DNA of 64,000 nucleotides from an uncultured Lachnospiraceae bacterium (lineage in GTDB: Bacteria; Bacillota; Clostridia; Lachnospirales; Lachnospiraceae), in assembly GCA_910577015.1 (NCBI GenBank), contig CAJTKU010000001.1, positions 410,102-474,101 of the forward strand, written 5' to 3'. Of this stretch, positions 24,214-33,309 are shown piece after piece. Every line of letters begins with the position of its first letter. The first letter of the stretch is position 1. Made by a program: the position numbers and the translations under genes. Under the pieces are notes generated by a model. That model saw only the letters and a list, made by a program, of their open reading frames with translations. It was not told the DNA's origin and did not search any database.

Positions 24214-27200
24214 TTAATTGTCCAAATCCTTATCTATCAGGTTGACGCTGACAAGCGTTGAAACACCTTTCTCCTGCATGGTGATGCCATAAAGCCTGTC
24301 CGCTTTTTCCATAGTCCCTCTTCTGTGGGTAATGACAATAAACTGTGTACTCCTTGTCAGCTTGTGCAGATACTTTGCAAAACGTCCTACGTTGGATTCG
24401 TCCAGCGCCGCTTCTATCTCGTCCAGCAGGCAGAACGGGGACGGCTTCAGGTTCTGGATGGCAAACAGTAGGGCAATTGCCGTCAACGCTTTTTCCCCGC
24501 CCGAAAGCTGCATCATATTCTGCAGTTTCTTTCCCGGCGGCTGTGCAATGATACGGATGCCTGCTTCCAGAATGTCCTCATCCTCCATCAGTTCCAGACT
24601 TCCTTTTCCGCCGCCGAACAATTCCTTGAATACTTTGTCAAACTCTTTGTTAATCTCACCGAATTTTTCATGGAACTGTTTCCTCATGGCGGTATCCAGT
24701 TCTACAATAATACCTTCCAACGTTTTTTCAGCCTCAATCAAATCATCATGCTGATTTTTCAGGAAAGTATACCTTTCCATCAGGTTTTTATAATCTTCAA
24801 TGGCGTTGACATTGACATCACCCAGTTTTCTAATCTGCTCTTTCAAAAGCGATATTTCCTTTTTCATGGATGACAAGTCTGTCATTTCTTCATTGCGGAT
24901 GGCCGCCGCGTCGGAAAGCGTAATTTCATATTCATCCCACATATAGTTAATCTGGGACTCCATGGACTCTTCCATTTTTTCTTTCTGTACATTCAGGCGG
25001 TAGACTTCCTTGTCAAGCGCCGTCATCTGCCCTGCCAGTTCTTCCCGCTCGGTAAAGAAGTTTTTCTGGCGTATGGAAAGCTCTTCTTTTTTTGCCACAT
25101 TTTCTTCCAGTTCCTGTCTGGACTTGTCCTGGGTGGTATGGGAAGCGGCAATCGTCTTTTCAATCTCAAGGATATTTTTGCGCTTTTCCTCCATACTGTC
25201 GGCGCTGTTTGCAATTCCTTCCTTAATTTCCGCCAGTTCTGCCGCATATCTGTCCATTTCTCCGCGGATACGGTTTACATTCTGCTGATGGAACTCCTGC
25301 GTCTGAAGCATTTTTTCCACTTTCATATCCCATTCGGATACTTTGGCGGCCTTGACGGTTTCTTCCCCCCTGCATTCCTCCAGTTCTTTCTGGAATCCGG
25401 TAATCTGCGCCTCCACCGATTTTTCCAAGTCCTCGGAAACTGTCAGTTCTTTCTGGATAGCTTCTTTGCTGCCTTTGATATCCAGAACCTGTTTTTCCAA
25501 TTCCTCTTCTTCCTTTTTCAGGGAACGGGAGCCTTCTTCCGCTTCCTCCATGCGCTCCATTGCGGTTTCCACATTTAATCTCGCCGTATTCTGTTCGATG
25601 AATTTATTTTGTATATCCGCTTTCAATGTTTCCAGCGTTATGCGCATTTCATTTCGTTTTTCCCTGGCCGCGTCTATGGCAGTATTCAATTCCTTAATGG
25701 TGTTGGAAAGGCTTTCTGTCTTTTTTTCCAGTTCTTCCATTTCACGTCTTCTGCCCAGAAGATTACTGCTGTTTTTAAAAGCCCCTCCGCTGATTGCGCC
25801 GCCCGGCACCAGAAGTTCGCCCTCTATCGTAACCATACGGATGCCATACCCAAACTTTCTGGCAATTATCACGGCATTGTCCACATTGTCCACGACAACG
25901 ATACGTCCCAACAGAGCCTTTGCCACATCCCGGTACTTTTTATCAGTCTGCACCAATTCATCCGCCATACCGATGACGCCTTTTTCGTCAAGGGCTTCCG
26001 GGTTTTTAAAAGCCTGCGGGTTTCGGATGCTGGTAAGAGGCAGAAATGTCGCCCTTCCCAGTTTGTTTTGTTTCAGGAAACCAATCATTTTTTTTGCCGT
26101 TTCCTCATCGTCGGTGACAATGTTCTGTATATTGCCGCCAAGCGCTGTTTCAATAGCGGTTTCGTACTTCTTTTCCACTTTAATGATGTCCGCAACCACA
26201 CCGATAATGCCTTTCTCGGTTCCTTTCTGCTCCATCACCTTTTTGACGCTTCCGCCGTACCCTTCATACCGTTCCGTCAGGTTGGATAATGCCTCCAGCT
26301 TTGACTTTTCCTGATGGTACTGTTCCTGGGTGTTTCTGAGTTCCTTATCCTTGGAAGCCAGCAGTTCCCTAAGCCCTGCAAGCTCTTTTTCCATGCTTTG
26401 GGCCTGTCCTCCCATTACCGATAATTCCTGCGTTACTGCCTGAAACTGTTCATCAAGCTGGCGTATGTTTTCTTCCTGGGCAGCCTCATCCGTTTTTGCG
26501 CGAAGAAGTTTGGCGTTCAATTCCGCCTTTCTGATAGCAATCTGCTCCAGCATGGTATCGTAACGCCCCATTTTGGATTTGATGGTGGCCCGCTGGTTCA
26601 GTTCCCCGATAATAGTATTTTTACCGCTTTCTATCCTGTCATTCAGTTCTTCAATACGGCTTTGCAGCTGCTCCAACAGCGTTTTTGCCTCGTCCCGGTC
26701 AGCCTGACAGACCATAACCTCTTCGTCAATCGTTTTCTTTTGGGCAAGGATACCCTCCATATCGCTGTTTTTGGCGTCTATTTCCGCCTGCACGTTTTCC
26801 TCACGGCTTCTCAAATGCTGTTCATTGTCCTGTGCGGAATGAATCTGCTCTTTTAATACATTGATTTCCCCTTCCAGTTTTCCCCTCAACACACTGGTAT
26901 CCGTAAGATTGTTCCTGGCCTGCTCAATAGCGGTTTCCAATTCTTCAATCCGGGACTGGATATTTTCGTACTCTTCTTTGATTCCTTCGTACTTTTTCCC
27001 TGTCCGCTCCAATTCACCCGATGCAATCGTATATTTCTCTCCGACAGCCGACAACTGCTCTTTTAAGCGGTTGTGCTCCAGTAGAAACATATTCACATCA
27101 AGCGTTTTTAATTCTTCTTTCTTTTTCAGGTAAACTTTGGCTGTTTCCGACTGCTTTTCCAAAGGCTTTACCTGTTTTTCCAGTTCGGAAAGAATATCGT

Positions 27201-27774
27201 TTACACGCAGCAGGTTTGCCTTTTCATCCTCCAGCTTTTTCTGTGCGGCATATTTCCTCCGTTTAAACTTTACAATGCCGGCCGCTTCATCAAATAATTC
27301 CCTGCGCTCTTCCGGTTTTCCACTCAGAATTTTCTCAATCTGTCCCTGTCCGATGATGGAATACCCTTCCTTGCCGATACCTGTGTCATAAAACAGTTCG
27401 TTTACGTCCTTTAAACGGCATGCGGAGCCATTAATGAGATATTCACTTTCGCCGGAACGGTAGATTCTTCTGGCAACCGTCACTTCATCGTAATCAATCG
27501 CCAGCTGATGGTCAGAGTTGTCCAATGTGATTGCCACATATGCATAACTTAACGGTTTTCTTGTCTCTGTCCCTGAGAAAATGACATCCTGCATGGAAGC
27601 GCCGCGAAGCTGTTTGATTCTCTGTTCACCAAGCACCCAGCGCACCGCATCCGCCACATTACTCTTACCGCTTCCGTTAGGCCCCACTATCCCCGTAATG
27701 CCGTTGTGAAACCGAAAGGTGATTTTATTTGCAAAGGACTTAAAACCATATACCTCTATACTCTTTAAATACAT
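24214..27774 (-). CDS. smc: Chromosome segregation ATPase SMC
   Basis: 1186 residues, full length. Walker A GPNGSGKSN (about 32-40), long coiled coil, hinge (about 510-660: GYGGSVKKVME to GGAISGGAF), second coiled coil, then signature LSGGEKALTAIALLFAI and Walker B PFCLLDEIEAALDE. It forms the condensin ring with ScpAB. The start overlaps the rnc stop by 10 bp. Confidence 0.98.
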   Translation of the reverse strand: MYLKSIEVYGFKSFANKITFRFHNGITGIVGPNGSGKSNVADAVRWVLGEQRIKQLRGASMQDVIFSGTETRKPLSYAYVAITLDNSDHQLAIDYDEVTVARRIYRSGESEYLINGSACRLKDVNELFYDTGIGKEGYSIIGQGQIEKILSGKPEERRELFDEAAGIVKFKRRKYAAQKKLEDEKANLLRVNDILSELEKQVKPLEKQSETAKVYLKKKEELKTLDVNMFLLEHNRLKEQLSAVGEKYTIASGELERTGKKYEGIKEEYENIQSRIEELETAIEQARNNLTDTSVLRGKLEGEINVLKEQIHSAQDNEQHLRSREENVQAEIDAKNSDMEGILAQKKTIDEEVMVCQADRDEAKTLLEQLQSRIEELNDRIESGKNTIIGELNQRATIKSKMGRYDTMLEQIAIRKAELNAKLLRAKTDEAAQEENIRQLDEQFQAVTQELSVMGGQAQSMEKELAGLRELLASKDKELRNTQEQYHQEKSKLEALSNLTERYEGYGGSVKKVMEQKGTEKGIIGVVADIIKVEKKYETAIETALGGNIQNIVTDDEETAKKMIGFLKQNKLGRATFLPLTSIRNPQAFKNPEALDEKGVIGMADELVQTDKKYRDVAKALLGRIVVVDNVDNAVIIARKFGYGIRMVTIEGELLVPGGAISGGAFKNSSNLLGRRREMEELEKKTESLSNTIKELNTAIDAAREKRNEMRITLETLKADIQNKFIEQNTARLNVETAMERMEEAEEGSRSLKKEEEELEKQVLDIKGSKEAIQKELTVSEDLEKSVEAQITGFQKELEECRGEETVKAAKVSEWDMKVEKMLQTQEFHQQNVNRIRGEMDRYAAELAEIKEGIANSADSMEEKRKNILEIEKTIAASHTTQDKSRQELEENVAKKEELSIRQKNFFTEREELAGQMTALDKEVYRLNVQKEKMEESMESQINYMWDEYEITLSDAAAIRNEEMTDLSSMKKEISLLKEQIRKLGDVNVNAIEDYKNLMERYTFLKNQHDDLIEAEKTLEGIIVELDTAMRKQFHEKFGEINKEFDKVFKELFGGGKGSLELMEDEDILEAGIRIIAQPPGKKLQNMMQLSGGEKALTAIALLFAIQNLKPSPFCLLDEIEAALDESNVGRFAKYLHKLTRSTQFIVITHRRGTMEKADRLYGITMQEKGVSTLVSVNLIDKDLDN

Positions 27775-28484
27775 GTCCCAATCCCTTTCTCTTCCGCATC
27801 CTTTAATCGAAGCAGCGCTTCATAGGCAGCCTGCTGTTCCGCTCCCTTTTTCGTCCTGCCTTCCCCTCTGCCAAGCACTTTGTCTTCCATCACTACTTCT
27901 ACCGTAAAATGCTTGTCATGTTCCGGTCCCGATTCCTCCACAAGATGATAATGAAACTCTTTTTTTATCTGCCCCTGCATATATTCCTGCAGATTAGTCT
28001 TACTGTCCAGGAAAAGCTGTTTGCTCCCCTGGTCGGCAAGCACGGTATGGTATATGTATTTCTTTGCCTCTTCCATACCTCCGTCCAGAAAAATCGCCCC
28101 GATAATGGCTTCCATCACGTCAGCTATAATGGAATCCCTGTCCCTGCCGCCGGTGGCTTCTTCCCCCCGTCCCAGTATAATAAAATTGCCCAAATCCAAA
28201 TCCCTTGCACAGAAAGCAAGCGCCGGCTCACAAACTAAGGAAGCCCGCATTTTGCTAAGCTGCCCTTCCGTTTTTTCGGGATTTTCATGGTAAAGGAAAT
28301 CGCTTGTAATAAGCTCCAATACCGCATCCCCCAAAAACTCAAGACGTTCATAATGCATTTGTTTGTTAATTTTCTGTTCATTGCTGAAAGAGGTGTGTGT
28401 TATTGCCTGTCTCAAAAGCGCCTGATTCTGAAAGTGATAAGAAATTCTTTTTTCCAGCTCTTCCAAAGTATATCCCGGTATCAT
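27765..28484 (-). CDS. rnc: Ribonuclease III
   Basis: 239 residues. Catalytic signature ERLEFLGDAVLEL (about 40-52) and DVMEAIIGAIFLDGG, then a C-terminal dsRNA-binding domain (NLQEYMQGQIKKEFHYHLVEE to KGAEQQAAYEALLRL). It processes rRNA and double-stranded RNA. The start at 28484 has AAGGA 6 bp upstream. A long hairpin lies just upstream in the acpP-rnc gap. Confidence 0.97.
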   Translation of the reverse strand: MIPGYTLEELEKRISYHFQNQALLRQAITHTSFSNEQKINKQMHYERLEFLGDAVLELITSDFLYHENPEKTEGQLSKMRASLVCEPALAFCARDLDLGNFIILGRGEEATGGRDRDSIIADVMEAIIGAIFLDGGMEEAKKYIYHTVLADQGSKQLFLDSKTNLQEYMQGQIKKEFHYHLVEESGPEHDKHFTVEVVMEDKVLGRGEGRTKKGAEQQAAYEALLRLKDAEEKGIGTCI

Positions 28485-28504
28485 AAAAGTTCCTTTCATA
28501 AACA

Positions 28505-28549
28505 AAGTATTCCTGCTACCGCCTGTTTAGCCGGCATACAGGAATACTT
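28505..28549 (-). promoter_or_regulatory. Long intergenic hairpin between acpP and rnc
   Basis: AAGTATTCCTG and CAGGAATACTT are perfect 11-bp arms around a GC-rich partly paired loop. It ends about 20 bp before the rnc start. Only a weak T-rich sequence follows, so it may be an attenuator or an RNase III processing site. Confidence 0.55.
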
Positions 28550-28579
28550 GTAAAAATCATCAGCAAACGATTCCCATTC

Positions 28580-28813
28580 CTAATTATTAACTGCATTTTT
28601 AATCAATTCCACCGCTTCTTCCACCGTGGCAATCTTTTCTGCCTTTTCTGCCGGAATTTCGATGTCAAATTCTTCTTCAATCCCCATGATAATCTGGAAA
28701 ACATCCAGGGAATCTGCTCCCAAATCATCCATAAAAGTAGATTCCATCGTAATTTCCTCAGGGTCAACATTCAAAACTTCTGCGATTACTTTTTTTAACT
28801 TTTCAAATTCCAT
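28580..28813 (-). CDS. acpP: Acyl carrier protein
   Basis: 77 residues, acidic. The phosphopantetheine serine is in [20 protein letters not shown]. It carries acyl chains in fatty acid synthesis and is substrate partner for PlsX encoded upstream. Starts with [12 protein letters not shown]. Confidence 0.98.
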   Translation of the reverse strand: MEFEKLKKVIAEVLNVDPEEITMESTFMDDLGADSLDVFQIIMGIEEEFDIEIPAEKAEKIATVEEAVELIKNAVNN

Positions 28814-28829
28814 AACCTATTCCTTCCTT

Positions 28830-29840
28830 TTAATCTTCTAATGTAATTTTTTCTTTTATTTTATCATTAATCTTCTGCTCTTTAAATGTGACACATTGCA
28901 GAACAGAATTTTTAATTTCTACTGCCTTGGAACTGCCATGGGTCTTTACCACCAGACCGTTCAAGCCTAACATCGGAGCCCCACCGTACTCTTCCAAATC
29001 AAAAGCCTTCAGCGTCTTCTTCAGCGCCGGTTTCACCAGCAACGCCCCCAGCTTGCTCCTTAAGTTTGTCATCATCCCTCCTTTTACTTTCTTAATCAGA
29101 GTAGCTCCGACACCCTCATACAGCTTTAAAACAACATTTCCCACAAAAGCTTCACAGACGATAACGTCTGCTGCGCCTGACGGTATATCCCTCGCCTCTA
29201 TGCTGCCGATAAAATTGATTTCGGGACAGTTTTTCAGGAGCGGAAAAGTTTCTTTTACCAGTGCATTTCCTTTTTCTTCTTCAGCTCCAATGTTAACAAT
29301 TCCTACTTTGGGATTTTTGATTCCCATGACATTCTCCATGTACACGGAACCCATTTTTGCAAACTGCACCAGATGGGATGGCCTTGCATCCACATTGGCC
29401 CCGCAGTCCACCAGAAGGGCGGCTCCGTTTTCCGTAGGAATAAGCGGCGCCAGCGGGGGTCTTTCCACCCCTTTTATCCTGCCTACAATCACCTGCCCGC
29501 CTACCAGTACCGCACCGGTGGAACCGGCTGACACAAAAGCGTCACAGGTTCCTTCCTTCACCATATACATGGACTTTACAATGGAAGAATCCTTCTTTTT
29601 CCGAATCGCCATCACCGGGGGTTCTGCCGTCTCGATAACATCCTCTGCATGTACTATTTCCACCCGGTCGGCATCATATGTATACTTTTCCAGTTCTTTG
29701 GCAATTATTTCTTTTCTGCCTACCAGAAAAACCTTCACAGCTTCATTTTCATTTACCGCCTCCACGGCGCCTTTCACAATCTCGACAGGCGCATTGTCAC
29801 CACCCATGGCGTCCACTGCGACATTTACCATTTCACTCAT
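28830..29840 (-). CDS. plsX: Phosphate acyltransferase PlsX
   Basis: About 336 residues from the ATG at 29840, which sits 6 bp after a GGGGGG box. VAVDAMGGDNAP, VSAGSTGAVL, GANVDARPSHLVQFA and EYGGAPMLGLNG are PlsX hallmarks. It converts acyl-ACP to acyl-phosphate for PlsY. First gene of the plsX-acpP-rnc-smc-ftsY operon. Confidence 0.97.
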   Translation of the reverse strand: MSEMVNVAVDAMGGDNAPVEIVKGAVEAVNENEAVKVFLVGRKEIIAKELEKYTYDADRVEIVHAEDVIETAEPPVMAIRKKKDSSIVKSMYMVKEGTCDAFVSAGSTGAVLVGGQVIVGRIKGVERPPLAPLIPTENGAALLVDCGANVDARPSHLVQFAKMGSVYMENVMGIKNPKVGIVNIGAEEEKGNALVKETFPLLKNCPEINFIGSIEARDIPSGAADVIVCEAFVGNVVLKLYEGVGATLIKKVKGGMMTNLRSKLGALLVKPALKKTLKAFDLEEYGGAPMLGLNGLVVKTHGSSKAVEIKNSVLQCVTFKEQKINDKIKEKITLED

Positions 29841-29910
29841 TCTCATCCCCCCTGCATCTGCCGGCTCATCCTGCCTTAAGATTGCACACATTTGTAATAT
29901 CCACTTTTTT

Positions 29911-29939
29911 ACTATACTAGACGAATATATAAAAATCAA
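29911..29939 (-). promoter_or_regulatory. Sigma-A-type promoter of the plsX operon
   Basis: Minus strand TTGATT, 17 bp, TATAGT, about 70 bp upstream of plsX. No FapR-type operator was recognised by eye. Confidence 0.55.
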
Positions 29940-29996
29940 GTCAAAAATCTATGAAGTTCCCGTATTTTTAATGACGGCAGCAAGAGCGGGCATTTG

Positions 29997-30728
29997 TTAC
30001 AGCAGACCCAAAAATCTGGCTGCCAAATATAAAAGAAACAGATGCACCGGATAAAAGACATAAAAGAAATATTTAATCCGAAGACCTCTTTTGCCATTAT
30101 AAAAAACTACAGGGATAAACGCAAGCGGCGCAGGCAATTCCCACAGAAATGCCGTACAGCCCGCCACCATCTGGCATGCCTTGTTCCCCCGGAAAAAATA
30201 AAGCGCCATAATACACAAAACGCCTATGCCGGCATAGTCTGTCTGCAAAAATTCTGCCAGCAGCACGCCCAAAAGCACTGCCGGGACATAAAGTATATAC
30301 ACGAGAAGCCTCTTTTCATGAAATACTTCATAGATTTTTTTACATATTATCATTACCACAAGCCCTATAAACAAGGTAAAAAATACATTCTGATAACTCA
30401 AATCAATCAGTTTCCCGGAAAATGCCAAATCAAAAGGTATCTCCGAAAGCAGGGCAAAAATCCCCAGCCGCACCGCATACTTTTTGCAATTCCGGGTATG
30501 CTGGAATCCTTCGACTAACAGAAAACAGAAAATCGGAAAGCCAATACGCCCGATTCCCCGTAATACATTGTAGAGCGTATATATCTCGCTGTTATAGTCA
30601 TGCAGCATCCTCAGCACGACAACCGCACCGACATGGTCAATAAACATCGCCGCAATGGCAATTATCTTAAGTGTGCTCCCGCTGATTCCTCTTCTGCGCT
30701 CCTGTAACGGCATTTCATATGGATTCAT
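29997..30728 (-). CDS. TraX-family membrane protein
   Basis: 243 residues, six to eight membrane helices. STLKIIAIAAMFIDHVGAV, GRIGFPIFCFLLVEGFQHTRN and EIPFDLAF are TraX-family motifs. TraX of the F plasmid acetylates pilin; the chromosomal Firmicutes members are probably membrane acyltransferases of unknown substrate. GGGAG precedes the start. Alone, with its own promoter. Confidence 0.9.
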   Translation of the reverse strand: MNPYEMPLQERRRGISGSTLKIIAIAAMFIDHVGAVVVLRMLHDYNSEIYTLYNVLRGIGRIGFPIFCFLLVEGFQHTRNCKKYAVRLGIFALLSEIPFDLAFSGKLIDLSYQNVFFTLFIGLVVMIICKKIYEVFHEKRLLVYILYVPAVLLGVLLAEFLQTDYAGIGVLCIMALYFFRGNKACQMVAGCTAFLWELPAPLAFIPVVFYNGKRGLRIKYFFYVFYPVHLFLLYLAARFLGLL

Positions 30729-30759
30729 CTTATCATCTCCCGCTTATTCTTCCCTTAAG

Positions 30760-30788
30760 ACAATAATATGTTTATCCGCTTCTGTCAA
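30760..30788 (-). promoter_or_regulatory. Sigma-A-type promoter for the TraX-like gene
   Basis: Minus strand consensus TTGACA, 17 bp, TATTGT, about 35 bp upstream of the start. Confidence 0.7.
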
Positions 30789-30794
30789 TATCAA

Positions 30795-31000
30795 GGTTTT
30801 CGTCTTTCGTTATGGTCTCCTGCATGGCAAAAGCCCCGGCGTGCATTTGTTCCAACAGGACGCGCTCCCGCTCGGGTAAAAACACAGCGGTACATAGGAG
30901 GTTAAAATACAACCTCCAAGTGCCGGTGTTTTTACACGGTCCTTAATGGAATCAAATGCACGCCGGGGCTTTTGACATGCAGGAGACGCCAGCGAAAACC
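30795..31000 (-). repeat. Nested palindromic element, copy 2
   Basis: Same core as copies 1 and 3 but on the minus strand: GTAAAAACAC/GTGTTTTTAC stem, GGAGGTT/AACCTCC apical hairpin, TTCC/GGAA, CATTTG/CAAATG. Outer arms (GTCTCCTGCATGGCAAAAGC and its near-complement) have sequence unrelated to the other copies yet pair almost fully with each other, with one mismatch and an unpaired patch near the ends before a final GGTTTTCG/CGAAAACC pair. Confidence 0.85.
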
Positions 31001-31071
31001 ATGTTTTTGGGGGACTTTTTACGGTGGATATGACATATACTCTACTAGATTAACTTTTAAGGAAGTACTAT

Positions 31072-31590
31072 ATGCTGGATTATGAAAATATGCCCTGTGC
31101 ATCTGACGAACCTTATCCACCCGTATCCGTTGCCGGAAAAAACAACTGCTACGGGAGATGGATGCTGGATAACTACGGCGGAGCCCATTCGGAAATGTCC
31201 ACTATCAGCCTGTACCTGTACAATCATCTTCAAACTGAACAGAAATACAGGGATATTGCTTTCCTTTTCCGAAAAATCAGCATTGTGGAGATGCATCACT
31301 TAAGAATCTTCGGTTCCCTTGCAGCTTCGCTTGGTGAACAGCCCCGGTTATGGACGCACCGCGGCAGCCGCATGTCCTATTGGACCCCGGAATACAACCT
31401 GTATGCCATAGAACTTGACCGGATTGTACATAACTCGCTTACGGGGGAAAAAGCAGCCATCCAGAAATACGAACAGCAGATTGCGGCAATAGACGACATT
31501 CTCATTGTCACAAATCTGGAGCGGATTGTCATGGATGAAAAAATACATGTGGAAATTCTGGAAAAAATCATTGCAGAGTATCATTTATAG
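31072..31590 (+). CDS. Ferritin-like di-iron protein
   Basis: 172 residues. Four-helix pattern with metal-ligand motifs: Glu in GAHSEMSTISLYLYNH, E-x-x-H in SIVEMHHLRIFG, Glu in NLYAIELDRIVHNSL, and E-x-x-H in VMDEKIHVEIL, as in bacterioferritin- and rubrerythrin-type proteins. No rubredoxin domain. Probably an iron-storage or peroxide-detoxifying protein of an anaerobe. AAGGAAG lies upstream of the ATG. Followed by a strong terminator. Confidence 0.75.
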   Translation: MLDYENMPCASDEPYPPVSVAGKNNCYGRWMLDNYGGAHSEMSTISLYLYNHLQTEQKYRDIAFLFRKISIVEMHHLRIFGSLAASLGEQPRLWTHRGSRMSYWTPEYNLYAIELDRIVHNSLTGEKAAIQKYEQQIAAIDDILIVTNLERIVMDEKIHVEILEKIIAEYHL

Positions 31591-31618
31591 GAATATACAG
31601 AATCGGGCAAAGTATAGT

Positions 31619-31656
31619 CAAAAAAGCGGTCCGAAAACTTGCGGAACCGCTTTTTT
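31619..31656 (+). terminator. Rho-independent terminator after the ferritin-like gene
   Basis: AAAAAGCGGTCCG pairs with CGGAACCGCTTTTTT. Strong in both directions, so it may also end transcripts of the opposing YafQ gene. Confidence 0.9.
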
Positions 31657-31753
31657 ACTATATTATTCCCCTCTTTTGGGAATTATATATCCATGGAAAT
31701 CAGTCCAAAATTGAAAGCTATATACAAAAACTACTTCTCTTCTAATTACATAT

Positions 31754-32026
31754 TTAAAATAAATCACTATGTGTTCCCGTTCTTGTCAAATATAATATCA
31801 ATTCTCCATTGTCAATTTCATAAATTAATAACCAATCTGGCGTAATATGACATTCTCTACATCCAATATAATCTCCACTAAGAGGATGATCCTTATTTTT
31901 TTCTGATAATTGTTCGCCATTTGCTAACTTCTGAATAATTTCTTCTATCAGTTTTGCATCATACCCTCTTTTAAGAACCCTTTTATAATCCTTTTTAAAA
32001 GAAGTATGGTATCTAATCTTCAGCAT
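31754..32026 (-). CDS. YafQ/RelE-family mRNA interferase toxin
   Basis: 90 residues, basic. MLKIRYHTSFKKDYKRVLKRGYD and GCRECHITPDWLLIYEI match the YafQ subfamily, with the catalytic-type His in ECHITPDW and a C-terminal TRTGTHSDLF. Expected to cleave mRNA on the ribosome. It overlaps the antitoxin gene by 14 bp. Confidence 0.92.
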   Translation of the reverse strand: MLKIRYHTSFKKDYKRVLKRGYDAKLIEEIIQKLANGEQLSEKNKDHPLSGDYIGCRECHITPDWLLIYEIDNGELILYLTRTGTHSDLF

Positions 32027-32285
32027 TTAACTCCTCCATTAACTCTTCCACAGAAGAAAAAGGGCGACTCAAATTTCTTCCATGCCTTACATCATCAATG
32101 GCTCTGATAGTATCTGCATTAGGCACATCCATAGAAACTGCAAATGGTATTCGTTGTTCTCTTACAGCTTGTTTTGCTGATATTGTAAAAAAAGTGGTCA
32201 TATCCATTCCAAGATTAGACACAAGTTCTTGCAACTGAGACTTCAATTCCTCATCCATTCTCATTGTTATATTAGTCGTTGCCAT
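32013..32285 (-). CDS. DinJ/RelB-family antitoxin
   Basis: 90 residues. The N-terminal ribbon-helix-helix, MATTNITMRMDEELKSQLQE, is typical of RelB/DinJ; the C-terminal half (SSVEELMEELNAED) should wrap the toxin. It neutralises YafQ and represses the operon. GGAGG lies upstream. Confidence 0.92.
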   Translation of the reverse strand: MATTNITMRMDEELKSQLQELVSNLGMDMTTFFTISAKQAVREQRIPFAVSMDVPNADTIRAIDDVRHGRNLSRPFSSVEELMEELNAED

Positions 32286-32310
32286 ATACTCAACTCCTTC
32301 CTATTACAAT

Positions 32311-32339
32311 ATTATATTCTCCAGAAAACAATATGTCAA
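32311..32339 (-). promoter_or_regulatory. Consensus sigma-A promoter of the toxin-antitoxin operon
   Basis: Minus strand TTGACA, 17 bp, TATAAT: both hexamers perfect. Dyads around it (ATACA-A-TGTAT just upstream) may be RelB-type operator sites. Confidence 0.85.
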
Positions 32340-32431
32340 TACATTGTATATGCAACGCACGACACCGACAAATATTGCACTGCTTGTGGCAGAATTATTT
32401 TAACATTTACTTGCCCATCATTTAAAACAAA

Positions 32432-32467
32432 AAATCAAGGGCTGATATTCTCTCAAACCCTTGATTT
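32432..32467 (-). terminator. Rho-independent terminator after rpmF
   Basis: AAATCAAGGG pairs with CCCTTGATTT; TTTTGTTTT follows on the minus strand. Lies about 18 bp after the rpmF stop. Confidence 0.9.
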
Positions 32468-32484
32468 CCTTAATTTTCTTACAT

Positions 32485-32664
32485 TTAGTCCATGCTGATG
32501 ATTTCTTTTTTATTGTAAGAACCACAAGCCTTGCATACTCTATGAGGCATCATTAATGCACCGCATTTGCTGCATTTTACTAATGTAGGAGCGCTCATTT
32601 TCCAGTTTGCTCTTCTCTTATCTCTTCTACCTTTAGAAGATTTATTCTTGGGACAAATAGACAT
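32485..32664 (-). CDS. rpmF: 50S ribosomal protein bL32
   Basis: 59 codons read directly from the sequence: starts MSICPKNKSSKGRRDKRRA, contains the zinc ribbon CSKCG...CKACG, ends IISMD. AGGAGG lies 6 bp upstream of the ATG. It follows yceD directly, the standard yceD-rpmF pair. Confidence 0.97.
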   Translation of the reverse strand: MSICPKNKSSKGRRDKRRANWKMSAPTLVKCSKCGALMMPHRVCKACGSYNKKEIISMD

Positions 32665-32666
32665 CG

Positions 32667-33194
32667 TTACACCTCCTTATTTGCGTTAAAGATATCCTGT
32701 AATACCGCCATGCGGGGGTCCGGGACAAATGTATCGCACCCGCATTCCCCTTCATTGAGGTCTTTGCCACACTTCTTACAAATTCCCTTGCAATCCGGCT
32801 TACAAAGTACCTTCTCAGGCTGGTTCATCAAAAGTTCGTTGTATACCAGTAACTCTACGTTTAACTGATAGCCATCCATAACTCCCGAATCGCTCTCATC
32901 CAGAACTTCCCTGTCATCCACATCCGGCGAAAACACATCCCGGGAAATCTCCAGCGCAATTTTTACCGGAACTTCCTTCAGGCATCGGTCACAAAACATC
33001 ATCTGGGTTATCACCGCATTTCCTTCTATCCTGGCCCTGCCCGCACCCTGATTGGTAATGTTAAGATGCAGCGGGGTCTTTTCCACTATGGAAAAATCTC
33101 CCATACGGCTTTTGTAGGAGGTCATTTCAAGCAAGATGTCTTCTGACCTTGTTTTTCCTTCGGATGTCAACACATCAGTCAAATTCAATAACAT
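32667..33194 (-). CDS. yceD: YceD/DUF177-family protein
   Basis: 175 residues from the ATG at 33194 (GGGAG upstream). FCDRCLKEVPVKI and CKPDCKGICKKCGKDLNEGECGC give paired Cys motifs typical of YceD, linked to 23S rRNA accumulation and always near rpmF. A longer frame to 33275 overlaps a consensus promoter and is rejected. Confidence 0.93.
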   Translation of the reverse strand: MLLNLTDVLTSEGKTRSEDILLEMTSYKSRMGDFSIVEKTPLHLNITNQGAGRARIEGNAVITQMMFCDRCLKEVPVKIALEISRDVFSPDVDDREVLDESDSGVMDGYQLNVELLVYNELLMNQPEKVLCKPDCKGICKKCGKDLNEGECGCDTFVPDPRMAVLQDIFNANKEV

Positions 33195-33246
33195 AGTTTG
33201 CTCCCGGCGAAAGTACAAGCTCACTTTCGTTTTCACATACTGTTTT

Positions 33247-33275
33247 ATTATACTCACGGCAACCGGCTTTGTCAA
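33247..33275 (-). promoter_or_regulatory. Consensus sigma-A promoter of yceD-rpmF
   Basis: Minus strand TTGACA, 17 bp, TATAAT, perfect hexamers, about 52 bp upstream of yceD. Confidence 0.88.
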
Positions 33276-33309
33276 CTCTTAAATACAAATAAAATCCGTG
33301 TTCCGCCCA

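Larger units (their letters stand above)
30729..31071. other. Divergent intergenic region filled by promoter and palindromic element copy 2
   Basis: Between the divergent TraX and ferritin-like genes. It contains the TraX promoter (30760-30788) and the palindromic element (30795-31000). Upstream of the plus-strand gene there is a TATACT -10 candidate near 31032 without a clear -35. No open reading frame is supported. Confidence 0.6.

Noticed and set aside
30795..31000. Palindromic elements as simple rho-independent terminators
   Set aside because: Two of the three copies lie between divergent genes where no transcript ends, they are far too long, and they lack T-runs.
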